This document shows positions 9,006 through 17,992 of a DNA stretch of 64,000 nt, piece by piece. The notes below the pieces were generated by a model. The model was given only the letters and a program-made list of their open reading frames with translations, ran no database searches and was not told the DNA's origin. Each line of letters starts with the position of its first letter. Within the stretch, counting starts at the first letter, position 1. Location: positions 372,001-436,000 of the forward strand of contig CAVVST010000002.1 of the NCBI GenBank assembly GCA_963750995.1, given 5' to 3'. The position numbers were made by a program, and so were the translations under genes. Source of the DNA: CAVVST01 sp963750995. GTDB lineage: Bacteria > Acidobacteriota > Vicinamibacteria > Vicinamibacterales > UBA2999.

Positions 9006-9446
9006 GTGAAGGACATGCCCGCACCAGTTTCTGAGCACCGGCTCCGCCGCCGCGTGCTGTTCTACGAGGCGGACCCGGCGGGCATCGTGCACTTCAGCTG
9101 GTTCTTCCGCTACATGGAGGAGGCGGAGCACGCGCTGTGGCGCGAAGCCGGCCTGAGCATCGCCCCCCGGGAGGGCGAGTTCGTTTTTCCGCGCATCAAC
9201 GCGGCGTTCGACTATCACACCCCGCTGCGCTTCGAAGACGAGTTCGACGTCCACATCCGCGTCGCGGCGATGACTGACAAGACGATGCGGTATGCCTGCG
9301 TGCTGACGAGGGGGGCGACTAAGATCGCGACCGGGAGCCTGACGATCGTCTGCGCCACGCGGTACGGCGACGACATCAAGTCGGCGTCCTTTCCGCCCGC
9401 GATGGCGGCGCGGTTCGCGGTCGCGCCCGAGCCCGGGCGCGTCTAG
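9006..9446 (+). CDS. Hotdog-fold acyl-CoA thioesterase (4HBT/YbgC type)
   Basis: 146 residues, normal for the family. The catalytic-region signature reads YEADPAGIVHFSWFFRYMEE, matching the D-x-x-G-I-V-x-x-x-x-x-F pattern of 4-hydroxybenzoyl-CoA thioesterase-like enzymes, with the candidate catalytic Asp in EADPAG. The GTG at 9006 or the ATG at 9015 could start it. Its TAG stop touches the ATG of the next gene with no gap, implying translational coupling. It would hydrolyse a thioester made by the coupled PaaK-like ligase, or release a product from one. Confidence 0.85.
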   Translation: MKDMPAPVSEHRLRRRVLFYEADPAGIVHFSWFFRYMEEAEHALWREAGLSIAPREGEFVFPRINAAFDYHTPLRFEDEFDVHIRVAAMTDKTMRYACVLTRGATKIATGSLTIVCATRYGDDIKSASFPPAMAARFAVAPEPGRV

Positions 9447-10688
9447 ATGCAGCGCCTCTCGCAACTGCTGAACGCCGTCTACGGGCGAAATCTCTTCTAC
9501 ACGCGCAAACTCGACGCGGCGGGCCTCGACGTCCGCGCGCTGAGTTTCCCTGACGATCTCCGGCGCCTGCCGCTGACGACGAAGGCGGAACTGGCGGAAG
9601 ACCAGGCGGCGAACCCGCCTTGGGGCACCGCGCTGAGCGAACCGCTCGAAAAGTACACCCGCTACTGCCAGACGTCCTCGACAACTGGCCGGCCACTGCG
9701 CTGGATCGACACGAACGAGAGCTGGCAATGGGTCCTCGACTGCTGGAAAGAGGTGTACCGGGCCGCGCGCGTCGAGCCGGGCGATCGCGTGTTCTTTCCG
9801 TTCTCGTTCGGTCCGTTCCTCGGGTTCTGGGCAGGCTTCGAAGCCGGGTGCCAGATCGGACTGCACTGCGTCCCGGGCGGCGGCATGTCGAGCGCAATCC
9901 GGCTCGCGCTGATCGAGTCGGTCGGCGCGACCGTCGTCTGCTGCACGCCGACCTATGCGCTGCGGCTGGCGGAAATCGCGGCGCGGGAGCGGCCGGCGCA
10001 TCCGCTGGCGGAAGGCCGGGTCCGACTGCTGATTGTCGCCGGCGAACCGGGCGGCAGCATCCCGGCGACGCGTGAGCGGATCGAACGCCAGTGGGGAGCC
10101 CGCGTCATCGACCACCACGGGCTGACGGAAGTCGGACCCGTCAGCTTCGAATGCTGGGAGTCCGCCGGCTTCCTGCACCTGAACGAGGCCGAATTCGTCT
10201 GCGAGGTGCTCGACCCGGCCACCGGCCGGGAGCTGCCTGACGGCGAAGCCGGCGAGCTCGTGATTACCAATCTCGGCCGTACGGCAAGCCCCGTCATCCG
10301 TTACCGCACCGGCGATATCGTCATCAGGCGGTCCGGGCCCTGCCCGTGCGGGCGCACGTGGGCCCGGCTCGAGGGTGGCATTCGCGCGCGCGCCGATGAC
10401 ATGATCAACATCCGCGGCGTCAACGTGTATCCGGCGGCGATCGAGTCGGTCGTCTATCGCTTTCCGGAAGTGATGGCCTTCCGATCGGTCGTCTCGACCT
10501 CGGGAGCGATGCCCTCGTTCCGGGTGGAAGTCGAGGTCGCGTCAACCGGCGATGCCGGTGCGGCAGCGGCGAGGATCGCGCACCAGCTCCGCGAGGCGCT
10601 CGGGCTGACGGTTCCGGTGCACGTCGTCGAGGCAGGCACGCTGCCGCGGTTCGAGATGAAGTCCCTTCGGTTCGTCGTGGAGGCGTGA
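9447..10688 (+). CDS. PaaK-like phenylacetate/aryl-CoA ligase family protein
   Basis: 413 residues, close to PaaK length. The phosphate-binding motif is QTSSTTGRPLRW at residues 75-86. Further motifs are HHGLTEVGPVSFEC (aromatic/adenine-binding region), YRTGDIV and a PCPCGR segment. The C-terminal mini-domain begins around IRARADDMINIRGVNVYP, typical of PaaK. The reaction would be ATP-dependent activation of an aryl or short carboxylic acid, usually to its CoA thioester. It is encoded between the thioesterase and the halogenase-like gene, with zero and six bases of spacing, so the three form a tight operon. The substrate is unknown. Confidence 0.85.
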   Translation: MQRLSQLLNAVYGRNLFYTRKLDAAGLDVRALSFPDDLRRLPLTTKAELAEDQAANPPWGTALSEPLEKYTRYCQTSSTTGRPLRWIDTNESWQWVLDCWKEVYRAARVEPGDRVFFPFSFGPFLGFWAGFEAGCQIGLHCVPGGGMSSAIRLALIESVGATVVCCTPTYALRLAEIAARERPAHPLAEGRVRLLIVAGEPGGSIPATRERIERQWGARVIDHHGLTEVGPVSFECWESAGFLHLNEAEFVCEVLDPATGRELPDGEAGELVITNLGRTASPVIRYRTGDIVIRRSGPCPCGRTWARLEGGIRARADDMINIRGVNVYPAAIESVVYRFPEVMAFRSVVSTSGAMPSFRVEVEVASTGDAGAAAARIAHQLREALGLTVPVHVVEAGTLPRFEMKSLRFVVEA

Positions 10689-10694
10689 GGACAG

Positions 10695-11993
10695 ATGGCA
10701 GACGTCGTGGTGATTGGCGGCGGACCGGCAGGATCGACGGTGTCGACGCTACTCGCCCAGCAGGGATTCAAGGTTCAGCTGTTCGAACGTGAACGGTTCC
10801 CGCGCTTTCACATCGGCGAGTCGCTGATCCCGGAGACCTACTGGGTGCTGAAGCGGCTCAACATGCTGCCGAAGATGCAGGAGAGCCACTTCACCCGGAA
10901 GTACAGCGTGCAGTTCGTCAACTCCGCCGGCAAGGAATCGGCGCCGTTCTATTTCTGGGACAACAAGCCGCACGAGTGTTCGCAGACCTGGCAGGTGGTC
11001 CGCAGCGAGTTCGACACGATGATGCTGCAGAACGCGCGCGAGCATGGCGTCGAGGCGACCGAGGGCGTGCGCGTACACGAGGTCCTGTTCGAGGGGGATC
11101 GCGCGGTCGGCGTACGCATCCGTGACGACAGCGGTTTTCGCGACATCGGCGCCTCCGTCGTCGTCGACGCCAGCGGTCAGAACGGGCTGCTGATGAACAA
11201 GCTGAACCTGCGGGTGTGGGATCCGGTCCTGAACAAGGGCGCGATCTGGACCTACTGGGAAGGCGCGACGCGCGACGCCGGCCGCGACGCCGGCGCGACG
11301 CTCGTCATTCAGAACGGCAACCGGTCAGGCTGGTTCTGGTACATCCCGCTGCACGACAACGTCACCAGCATCGGCATCGTCGCGCCATTCGATTACCTGT
11401 TCAAGGGGCGCACCGATTATGCGAAGACCTACGACGAGGAAGTCGAGCTCTGCCCCGGCGTGAAGGAACGTGTCTCGAAGGCAAAGAAGGTGACCGGCTA
11501 CTTCGCGACCAAGGACTACTCGTACCGGTCGAAGCAGGTCGCCGGCGAAGGCTGGGTACTCGTGGGCGACGCGTTCGGCTTTCTCGACCCGCTGTATTCC
11601 TCCGGGGTATTACTCGCCCTTCGATCCGGCGAGATGGCCGCCGACGCGATCGCCGAAGGACTGCGGAACAACAACACGTCCGCCGCGCAGCTCGGCAAGT
11701 GGGGCCAGGCCTTCAACGAAGGTGTAGATCGCATGCGCCGCCTGGTCTGTGAGTATTACGACGGCTTCAGCTTCGGCGGCATGGTCCGCCAGTACCCCGA
11801 CCTGCGCGGCACGCTGACCGACCTGCTGATCGGCGATCTCTTCCACGACCGTGTGGACAAAGTGTGGGGCCCGCTCGAGTCGTTGTACGAGCCAGGAAAG
11901 AAACCAATACCGCGCTGGCACGAGGGCACGCCGGCCGTAAACGCGGCGAACAGAGCCAACGAGCTCACTCTGCCGGAGGGCCGCCGGCCGTAG
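10695..11993 (+). CDS. FAD-dependent halogenase-like oxidoreductase
   Basis: 432 residues. The FAD-binding GxGxxG is GGGPAGS at residues 8-14, followed by the family segment FPRFHIGESLIP. The halogenase fingerprint W-x-W-x-I-P is present as WFWYIP at residues 213-218. A Lys at residue 69 (HFTRKYSVQF) lies where flavin-dependent halogenases carry the catalytic lysine. The GDAFGFLDPLYSSGV block near residue 290 is also typical. Related proteins that do not halogenate exist (reductases, monooxygenases), so halogenation is a supported hypothesis and not proven. No carrier protein or flavin reductase gene is visible nearby. It is in an operon with the thioesterase and ligase. Confidence 0.8.
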   Translation: MADVVVIGGGPAGSTVSTLLAQQGFKVQLFERERFPRFHIGESLIPETYWVLKRLNMLPKMQESHFTRKYSVQFVNSAGKESAPFYFWDNKPHECSQTWQVVRSEFDTMMLQNAREHGVEATEGVRVHEVLFEGDRAVGVRIRDDSGFRDIGASVVVDASGQNGLLMNKLNLRVWDPVLNKGAIWTYWEGATRDAGRDAGATLVIQNGNRSGWFWYIPLHDNVTSIGIVAPFDYLFKGRTDYAKTYDEEVELCPGVKERVSKAKKVTGYFATKDYSYRSKQVAGEGWVLVGDAFGFLDPLYSSGVLLALRSGEMAADAIAEGLRNNNTSAAQLGKWGQAFNEGVDRMRRLVCEYYDGFSFGGMVRQYPDLRGTLTDLLIGDLFHDRVDKVWGPLESLYEPGKKPIPRWHEGTPAVNAANRANELTLPEGRRP

Positions 11994-13063
11994 TGCTGTT
12001 TCATCTGCTGCTGGCGCTCGCGGCCGTGATCCTCGTCGGCCGCCTGCTCAGCCCGATCTTCCGCGCCATCGGGCAGCCGCCGGTCATCGGCGAGGTCATC
12101 GCCGGCATCATGCTGGGACCGTCGCTCCTGGGACGCCTCGCCCCCGACGCCTATCAGTACATCCTCCCGGCCGACGTCGCTCCGCTGCTGGGAATGGTGG
12201 CCCAGGTGGGCGTCGTCCTCTACATGTTCCTCGTCGGCGTCGAACTCAATCCCGATGACGTCCGCCACCGCGTCCGCGCCACAATGACGCCGGCACTGGC
12301 AAGCGTCGCCGTCCCGTACGCGCTCGGCTTCGCCCTGGCTTTCTCCCTCCACGCGCGCTTCGCCCCTGTCGGCGTCTCGCCCATGCACTTCGCGCTGTTC
12401 ATGGGCGTGGCTATGGCGATCACGGCCTTCCCGGTGCTGGCGCGGATTCTCTCGGACATCGGCATGACCCGCTCCGACCTCGGGGTGCGGGCCCTCACGT
12501 GCGCAGCCGTCGCCGATATCGCCGCGTGGTGCCTTCTCGCGCTCGTCATCGGCGCCGTCCATATGACCCCCGGCTCGGTGCTCGTGGTCGCCGCATTCCT
12601 GGCGGGCGTCGCCATTCCGCACGACAGCCGTCCCGCCCGCGCGCTGAATCGGTGGCTGTGGGCAGTGGTGACCGCCGTGCTGCTGCCGGCGTTCTTTGCC
12701 TTCACCGGCATGCGAACGCAAATTGACCTCGTCTCCGGGTCCGACTGGCTCCTGGTCGTGCTGATCATCGGTGTGGCCACCGCGGGAAAGTTTGGTGGCA
12801 CCCTGCTCGGCGCGCGCCTGGCGGGCCTAGACTGGCGCACCGCCGCCGCGCTCGGCGTCCTGATGAACACCCGCGGCCTGATGGAGTTGATCGTGCTGAA
12901 CGTGGGCCTCGACCTCGGCGTCATCTCGCCGACCCTCTACACGATGATGGTCCTGATGGCGCTGGCGACGACCATGGCGACAACGCCTGTCTTGCAGCGC
13001 GTCCTGGTGTCGCCCAGGGGGGTGGCGGGACCCGTCGTTGACGCCCCCGAGCGTTCTTGCTAA
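11993..13063 (+). CDS. Kef-type cation:proton antiporter (CPA2)
   Basis: About 356 residues with 11-12 membrane helices. The family segments QPPVIGEVIAGIMLGPSLLG, AMAITAFPVLARILSD and NTRGLMELIVLNVG are clear. It has only the membrane exchanger domain and no TrkA-N regulatory domain. The GTG start at 11993 overlaps the TAG stop of the halogenase-like gene by one base and is preceded by GGAGGG about 12 bases upstream, so translation is coupled. It would exchange Na+ or K+ for protons. Its link to the upstream enzymes may be only operon membership. Confidence 0.85.
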   Translation: MLFHLLLALAAVILVGRLLSPIFRAIGQPPVIGEVIAGIMLGPSLLGRLAPDAYQYILPADVAPLLGMVAQVGVVLYMFLVGVELNPDDVRHRVRATMTPALASVAVPYALGFALAFSLHARFAPVGVSPMHFALFMGVAMAITAFPVLARILSDIGMTRSDLGVRALTCAAVADIAAWCLLALVIGAVHMTPGSVLVVAAFLAGVAIPHDSRPARALNRWLWAVVTAVLLPAFFAFTGMRTQIDLVSGSDWLLVVLIIGVATAGKFGGTLLGARLAGLDWRTAAALGVLMNTRGLMELIVLNVGLDLGVISPTLYTMMVLMALATTMATTPVLQRVLVSPRGVAGPVVDAPERSC

Positions 13064-13077
13064 GGTCGTCGCTCCCG

Positions 13078-14438
13078 ATGACCGCCAAGGCCGCCCCGAA
13101 ACCCATCTACACCCATCTCTACGTGCAGGTGTTGATCGGCATCACGATCGGCGTCGCACTGGGCTACTTCTGGCCCGGCGCCGGCGCGGCCATGAAACCG
13201 CTCGGCGACGGTTTCATCCGGCTGATCCGGATGATCATCGCCCCGATCATCTTCGGTACCGTCGTCGTCGGCATCGCCAAGATGGGCGACATGAAGAACG
13301 TCGGGCGGATCGGCCTGACCGCGCTGATCTACTTCGAGATCGTCTCGACGCTGGCGCTGGTCATCGGCCTGATCGTCATCAATCTCGTGCAGCCGGGCGC
13401 GGGCATCAACGCCGACCCCGCGACGCTCGACGCCTCCGCCGTGAAGGCCTACGCGTCCTCGGCCCAGGCTCTGACTGCGACCGAGTTCCTGATGAACATC
13501 ATTCCGGCGACGGTCGTGGGCGCGTTCGCGAGCGGCGAAATCCTGCAGGTGCTGTTCTTCTCGGTCCTGTTCGGCCTCGCGCTTGCTCCACTTCGGCGAG
13601 AAGGGCCGCGGCCTGGTGGGCATCATCGACGAAGTCACGCACGCGCTGTTCGGCGTCGTGGCACTGATCATGCGGGCCGCGCCCGATCGGCGCCTTCGGC
13701 GCAATGGCGTTCACCATCGGCCAGTACGGCATCGGCACGCTGTTCTCGCTCGGCAAGCTGATGGCGGCGTTCTATATGACGTGCCTGCTGTTCATCTTCG
13801 TCGTGCTCGGCAGCATCGCCGCCTGGGCCGGCTTCAGCATCTTCAAGTTCATCAGGCACATCAAGGAAGAGCTGCTGATCGTGCTCGGCACCGCGTCGTC
13901 TGAGACCGTGCTGCCGCGCATGATGGCCAAGCTCGAACATCTCGGCTGTTCGAAGTCGGTCGTCGGCCTCGCCATCCCGACCGGTTATTCCTTCAACCTC
14001 GACGGCACATCGATTTACATGACGATGGGCGCGATCTTCATCGCGCAGGCCACCAATGCGGACCTGTCGCTCGGCCAGCAGCTTGGGGTCCTGGCCGTGC
14101 TGCTCCTGACGTCGAAGGGCGCGGCCGCCGTGACCGGCGGCGGGTTCGTGACGCTGGCGGCGACCCTTGCGACGATCCCCACCATTCCGGTCGCCGGGCT
14201 GGCGCTGATTGTCGGCATCGATCGCTTCATGTCGGAAGCGCGGTCGTTGACAAACCTGATTGGCAACGGCGTCGCCACGATCGTCATCGCCAAGTGGGAT
14301 GGATCGCTCAACGCCCGCCGCATGAACCGCGTCCTGAACGGTCAGTCCGCGGATCCTGACGAAGAGAGCGACGAGCCCGAGCGCCTGCTCGTCGCCGAGG
14401 CGCACGGGGGGGCCAAAGCAGGCGCCCGGTTACGCTGA
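13078..14438 (+). CDS. dctA: DctA-type dicarboxylate/cation symporter, two frameshifts
   Basis: The DAACS family is clear: an N-terminal IRMIIAPIIFGTVVVGIAKM segment, a central IMRAAPIGAFGAMAFTIG block and the substrate/cation site GYSFNLDGTSIYMTMG followed by TSKGAAAVTGGGFV. Two single-base insertions break the frame. One is an extra T at 13583-13584 before LLHFGEKGRG. The other is an extra C in the CCC run at 13682-13684 before IGAFG. Repaired, the protein has about 452 residues, normal for the family. It imports C4-dicarboxylates or acidic amino acids with protons or sodium. Confidence 0.85.
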
Positions 14439-14603
14439 GCTAGACACGATCGATCGACCACGACGGTCGCGACGTTTTTGACGTTACCGCGGATTTCCGA
14501 TTTGGTCGTGGTGCCGTGCCCGCAAAACAGGCTCGGATCCCGACCCAAGAGCTCTGGTGGTATAGGATCGACCGATCAAGGCTCATCAAGTCGGAAATGT
14601 CGA

Positions 14604-14756
14604 TTGAACATCGCACCGCCAGCCAAGCCGCGCGTCCTCCTAGCCAACGATCCCATCGCATTTCTGGAATCGGTCACCCGCCTGCTTGCTGCCGCCTTTG
14701 ACATCGTGGCCCTTGCGGGGGACCGCTTTCAGACGGATGCGCGCGACATCAACTGA
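14604..14756 (+). pseudogene. Truncated response-regulator receiver fragment
   Basis: A 50-codon frame starting at TTG 14604 reads KPRVLLANDPIAFLESVTRL and then LLAAAFDIVALAGD. This matches the first beta strand, helix and second strand of a NarL-type receiver domain, except that the usual Asp-Asp/His acidic pocket is AND here. It then ends in a stop right before the next gene's ribosome-binding site. The phosphorylation Asp, the rest of the receiver and the DNA-binding domain are missing. It looks like the remnant of the cognate regulator of the adjacent kinase. The 165 bases upstream (14439-14603) show nothing I can identify. Confidence 0.55.
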
Positions 14757-14765
14757 GGAGGCCAC

Positions 14766-16583
14766 ATGAGCTTCGGCACTCCATCGCACCAAGACAGCTA
14801 TGAGCGGTTCCGGCTCGTGGCGGATAGCCTGCCGCTACTCGTCTGGATTTCTGGCCCCGACAAGCGCTGCACCTATTTCAACAAGCCGTGGCTCGACTTC
14901 ACCGGGCGACCCCTCGAGTCCGAGATCGGCGATGGTTGGGCGGACGGTATACACGCCGCAGATCTGCAGCATTGCCTGGACACGTACTCCCGCGCCTTCG
15001 ACCATCGTGAACCGTTCATCATGGAATATCGGCTTCGGCGGCATGACGGCGAATACCGGTGGGTCCTCGACAATGCGACGCCGCTGTTCGATTCCGACGG
15101 TTCGTTCGCTGGTTACATCGGCGCGTGCTTCGACGTGACGGAGTTCAGGCGCGCTGAAGCCGAGCGCAACGTCGCCAACGATCGGCTCCGGCTGGCGATG
15201 GAGTCGGGCAAGTCCGTGGGCTGGGAATGGGATCTCAAGACGAACCGCGATACTTGGTTCGGCGACCTGTCGACCATCTTCGGCATTCCCTCCAGTATCT
15301 ACGTCGGACACGTCGAAGATTTCCGTCGTTCGGTGCATCCAGAAGACCGGGGCCTGGTCTGGAAGGCCGTCAAGGACGCACTCGAGAGCCGCTCACCTTA
15401 CGCGGCGGAGTTCCGCGTCTTGTGGTCCAACGGAACGGTGCGATGGGTGGCAGCCAAGGGCCAGTTCTACTATTCTCCCGGCGGCGACGCGGAGCGGATG
15501 CTGGGCATGGCCGTGGACATCACCGAACGCAAGGACGCCGAGGAATCACTGCGGCGCAAGGAGATGGAGCTCAAGGAAGCCCAGCGCCTCGCTGGAGTTG
15601 GAAGCTGGCAGTGGGATCCGGATACCGACACGGTCGTGTGGTCCGAGGAGCTTTATCGCATCGCCGGCCGCGATCCGAGCTTGCCGGCCGTGAATTACGA
15701 GGAACACTCACAGCTCTATACCCGCGAGAGCTGGGACCGGCTGCGGGGCGCCGTCGAAACGGCCCTCCATACCGGCGCACCCTACGAACTCGTCTTGGAG
15801 ATGGTCCGCGCCGATGGCACGCACCGATGGGTTACCGCACGCGGAGAGGCCCACCGTGATTCCACCGGCCACATCGCGCGGCTCCGCGGCACGGTCCAGG
15901 ACATCACGGAGCGCAAGCTTGCCGAAGAAGCGCTGTCCAGCGTGAACGGCCGTCTCATCGAGGCCCAGGAGTCAGAGCGCGCCAGGATCGCCAGAGACCT
16001 GCACGACGACATCGGTCAACGCCTCGCATTGCTGACGATGGAGCTGGAACAGGTGAAAAGACTACTGCCGGATTCCTCGGGTGGTGAGGCCCCAGGCTGC
16101 CTGGACGCGCTTCAGAAGCAGACCGCGGAGATCATTGCTGATGTGCAGGCGCTGTCACACCAACTGCACCCGCCACGGCTGCTGCATCTGGGCGTTGTGG
16201 CGGCAATGCAGGGTTTCTGTGGAGAAATCTCAGGGCAGAAAAGCGCCGAGATTGATTTCCGCTACGAGAACGTTCCGGCCAATGTACCGCCTGACGTGTC
16301 GCTCTGTCTCTTCCGGGTCCTCCAGGAAGCCCTGCACAACGCGGTGCGACACAGCCGGGTCCGGCAGTTCGATGTGCATCTTCGCGGAACCGGGGACGCC
16401 GTCGATCTCACCGTTCGTGATGAAGGCGTTGGCTTCGACGTCGATATGGCGAATCGAGGCCTGGGACTCGGCCTGACCAGCATGAAGGAACGTCTGAAGC
16501 TGGTAGGCGGCGAGCTGTTCATCGAGTCGCAATCGACACGTGGCACCACCGTTCTGGCCCGCGCGCCGGTTCGGCGAAGCTAG
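14766..16583 (+). CDS. NarL-system sensor histidine kinase with three PAS domains
   Basis: 605 residues with no membrane segment. Three PAS/PAC repeats cover roughly residues 10-130, 140-260 and 270-390, each ending in a DITERK or DVTE-type motif. The HisKA_3 dimerisation domain contains RDLHDDIGQRL, with phospho-accepting His413. A HATPase domain at about 500-603 has NAVRHSR and GLGLTSMKERL. The start ATG has a strong AGGAGG at 14756-14761. HisKA_3 kinases signal to LuxR/NarL-type regulators. The only candidate partner here is the truncated receiver fragment just upstream, so the kinase may be an orphan. Confidence 0.9.
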   Translation: MSFGTPSHQDSYERFRLVADSLPLLVWISGPDKRCTYFNKPWLDFTGRPLESEIGDGWADGIHAADLQHCLDTYSRAFDHREPFIMEYRLRRHDGEYRWVLDNATPLFDSDGSFAGYIGACFDVTEFRRAEAERNVANDRLRLAMESGKSVGWEWDLKTNRDTWFGDLSTIFGIPSSIYVGHVEDFRRSVHPEDRGLVWKAVKDALESRSPYAAEFRVLWSNGTVRWVAAKGQFYYSPGGDAERMLGMAVDITERKDAEESLRRKEMELKEAQRLAGVGSWQWDPDTDTVVWSEELYRIAGRDPSLPAVNYEEHSQLYTRESWDRLRGAVETALHTGAPYELVLEMVRADGTHRWVTARGEAHRDSTGHIARLRGTVQDITERKLAEEALSSVNGRLIEAQESERARIARDLHDDIGQRLALLTMELEQVKRLLPDSSGGEAPGCLDALQKQTAEIIADVQALSHQLHPPRLLHLGVVAAMQGFCGEISGQKSAEIDFRYENVPANVPPDVSLCLFRVLQEALHNAVRHSRVRQFDVHLRGTGDAVDLTVRDEGVGFDVDMANRGLGLGLTSMKERLKLVGGELFIESQSTRGTTVLARAPVRRS

Positions 16584-16627
16584 GCCGCAGCGACAAGATC
16601 GCGGACCGTCATTTTCGAGATTAAGGT

Positions 16628-16662
16628 CTAACTGTCGTCGTGCACGTCGTGTTCGTCGTGGT
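16628..16662. repeat. Short 9-bp phased repeat
   Basis: Three consecutive 9-mers, GTCGTGCAC, GTCGTGTTC and GTCGTGGTT, lie in the 143-base spacer upstream of the DUF6152 gene. They resemble the CTTCGTG-type units near 29.7 and 58.9 kb. The remainder of the spacer contains only the ribosome-binding site (CGGAGG at 16715-16720). Confidence 0.4.
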
Positions 16663-16726
16663 TCAACCTGGTCGCTTTGTGTTTTGGGCAAAACAGGGAG
16701 AGAATCTCCGGCAGCGGAGGAAGACG

Positions 16727-17140
16727 ATGAAACCCCACACGCTCGGGATACTCGTCGCAGGCTGGATGTTGTCTTGCGCGGCGGCGCCCGTGGCGGCGCA
16801 CCATTCGTTTGCCGCGGAGTTCGATTCCAACAAGCCGGTCAAGCTGACCGGCACCATTACCAAGGTGGAATTCCAGAATCCGCACATCTACTTCTACATC
16901 GACGTGAAAGAGGCCGACGGCAGCGTCGTGAACTACGCGGTCGAAGGCGGCACGCCGAATCAACTCCGGCGGCAGGGCTGGGGCCGCGACTCGCTGAAGA
17001 TCGGCGAGACCATTACGGTTGAGGGCTTCGGCGCGAGGAAGGCCGACGCGCGCGTCGTCAACGGCCGCACAGTGATCCTGGCGGACGGCCGGCGGGTATT
17101 CGGCTTCAGCGGCGCCGGCGAGCCCGGCACCAACCCCTGA
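16727..17140 (+). CDS. DUF6152 family exported protein
   Basis: 137 residues with a signal peptide (MKPHTLGILVAGWML, cleaved near APVAAHH). The hallmark AHHSFAAEFD is followed by KLTGTITKVEFQNPH, a GWGRDSL motif and a C-terminal GRTVILADGR, as in DUF6152 proteins predicted to adopt an OB-like fold. The ATG is preceded by CGGAGG at 7 bases. The biochemical function of the family is unknown. It is commonly followed by a larger secreted protein, as here. Confidence 0.85.
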   Translation: MKPHTLGILVAGWMLSCAAAPVAAHHSFAAEFDSNKPVKLTGTITKVEFQNPHIYFYIDVKEADGSVVNYAVEGGTPNQLRRQGWGRDSLKIGETITVEGFGARKADARVVNGRTVILADGRRVFGFSGAGEPGTNP

Positions 17141-17163
17141 CGTTCAACAGGAGGAGCATCGCC

Positions 17164-17979
17164 ATGACCCGGCGCCTCTGTTCCCTCGTCGCCATTGCTG
17201 CCTCAATCTGCGCTACCGGCGCGTCCGTGGCGGCGCAGCAAGGCGGGCGCGGCAATCAGCCGCCGGCGGCCACCGATCGGCTGGAAGCGCCCAAGCCCAA
17301 GCCGGTCGGCGCCTGGTGGCACACCGGCGGATCGGCCGAGCGCCAGGCCGGGCGCGCCGATCTGACCGGCGTGTGGTTTGGCGGTGCGAGCGGCGATCTC
17401 GCAAAATCGACGCAGCCTGGGCAGGAGCTGATGCTGACGCCGTACGGCAAGGAGCGCTGGGACAGCGTCGACCACGCGAAAGACCCCAACACCGCGTGCC
17501 TGCCGCCAGGACCGGCACGGATGATCATGATGGCCCACCCGGCGATGATCGTGCAGCGCCCCGACGTCGTCACGATCCTGACGGAATCGCAGCGCACCTA
17601 CCGCATCATCTACACGGACGGACGCGGGCACCCGCACGACATCGCCGACTATCCCGAGTGGATGGGCAGCTCGATCGGCAAGTGGGACGGCGACACGCTG
17701 GTGGTCGATACCGTCGGCATCAACGATCGGTCGTGGCTCGACACCGCGGGCCATGAACACAGTGAAAAGCTGCGAATGACCGAGCGGTTCCGGCTTGCCG
17801 ACCCGAACACGCTGGAGCACGTGGTGACCTACGACGACCCGGTGTTCTTCGTGAAGCCGTTCACCACCCGGCGGCTGTTCAAGCGCCAGGTCGGCGACCG
17901 GATCATGGACCACTCCTGCCTCGAGAACGAGAAGGACTCGGGGCTTCTCGTTCCGACGCTCGGCGACGCCGGGCGCTGA
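17164..17979 (+). CDS. Secreted protein commonly paired with DUF6152
   Basis: 271 residues with a signal peptide ending near SVAAQQ. The conserved stretches are ADLTGVWFGG, LTPYGKERWD, CLPPGPARMIM and a middle segment IGKWDGDTLVVDTVG followed by HSEKLRMTERFRL. These are shared by a family of exported hypothetical proteins in Acidobacteriota and Proteobacteria. The gene lies 23 bases after the DUF6152 gene with AGGAGG upstream, so they are an operon. The beta-rich composition suggests a binding or lipocalin-like fold. No enzymatic residues can be assigned. Confidence 0.75.
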   Translation: MTRRLCSLVAIAASICATGASVAAQQGGRGNQPPAATDRLEAPKPKPVGAWWHTGGSAERQAGRADLTGVWFGGASGDLAKSTQPGQELMLTPYGKERWDSVDHAKDPNTACLPPGPARMIMMAHPAMIVQRPDVVTILTESQRTYRIIYTDGRGHPHDIADYPEWMGSSIGKWDGDTLVVDTVGINDRSWLDTAGHEHSEKLRMTERFRLADPNTLEHVVTYDDPVFFVKPFTTRRLFKRQVGDRIMDHSCLENEKDSGLLVPTLGDAGR

Positions 17980-17992
17980 TCCCGCGCCGGCA

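Noticed and set aside
14439..14603. A possible tRNA or small RNA before the sensor kinase
   Set aside because: I could not form a cloverleaf or find conserved tRNA T-loop bases; nothing supports an RNA gene.
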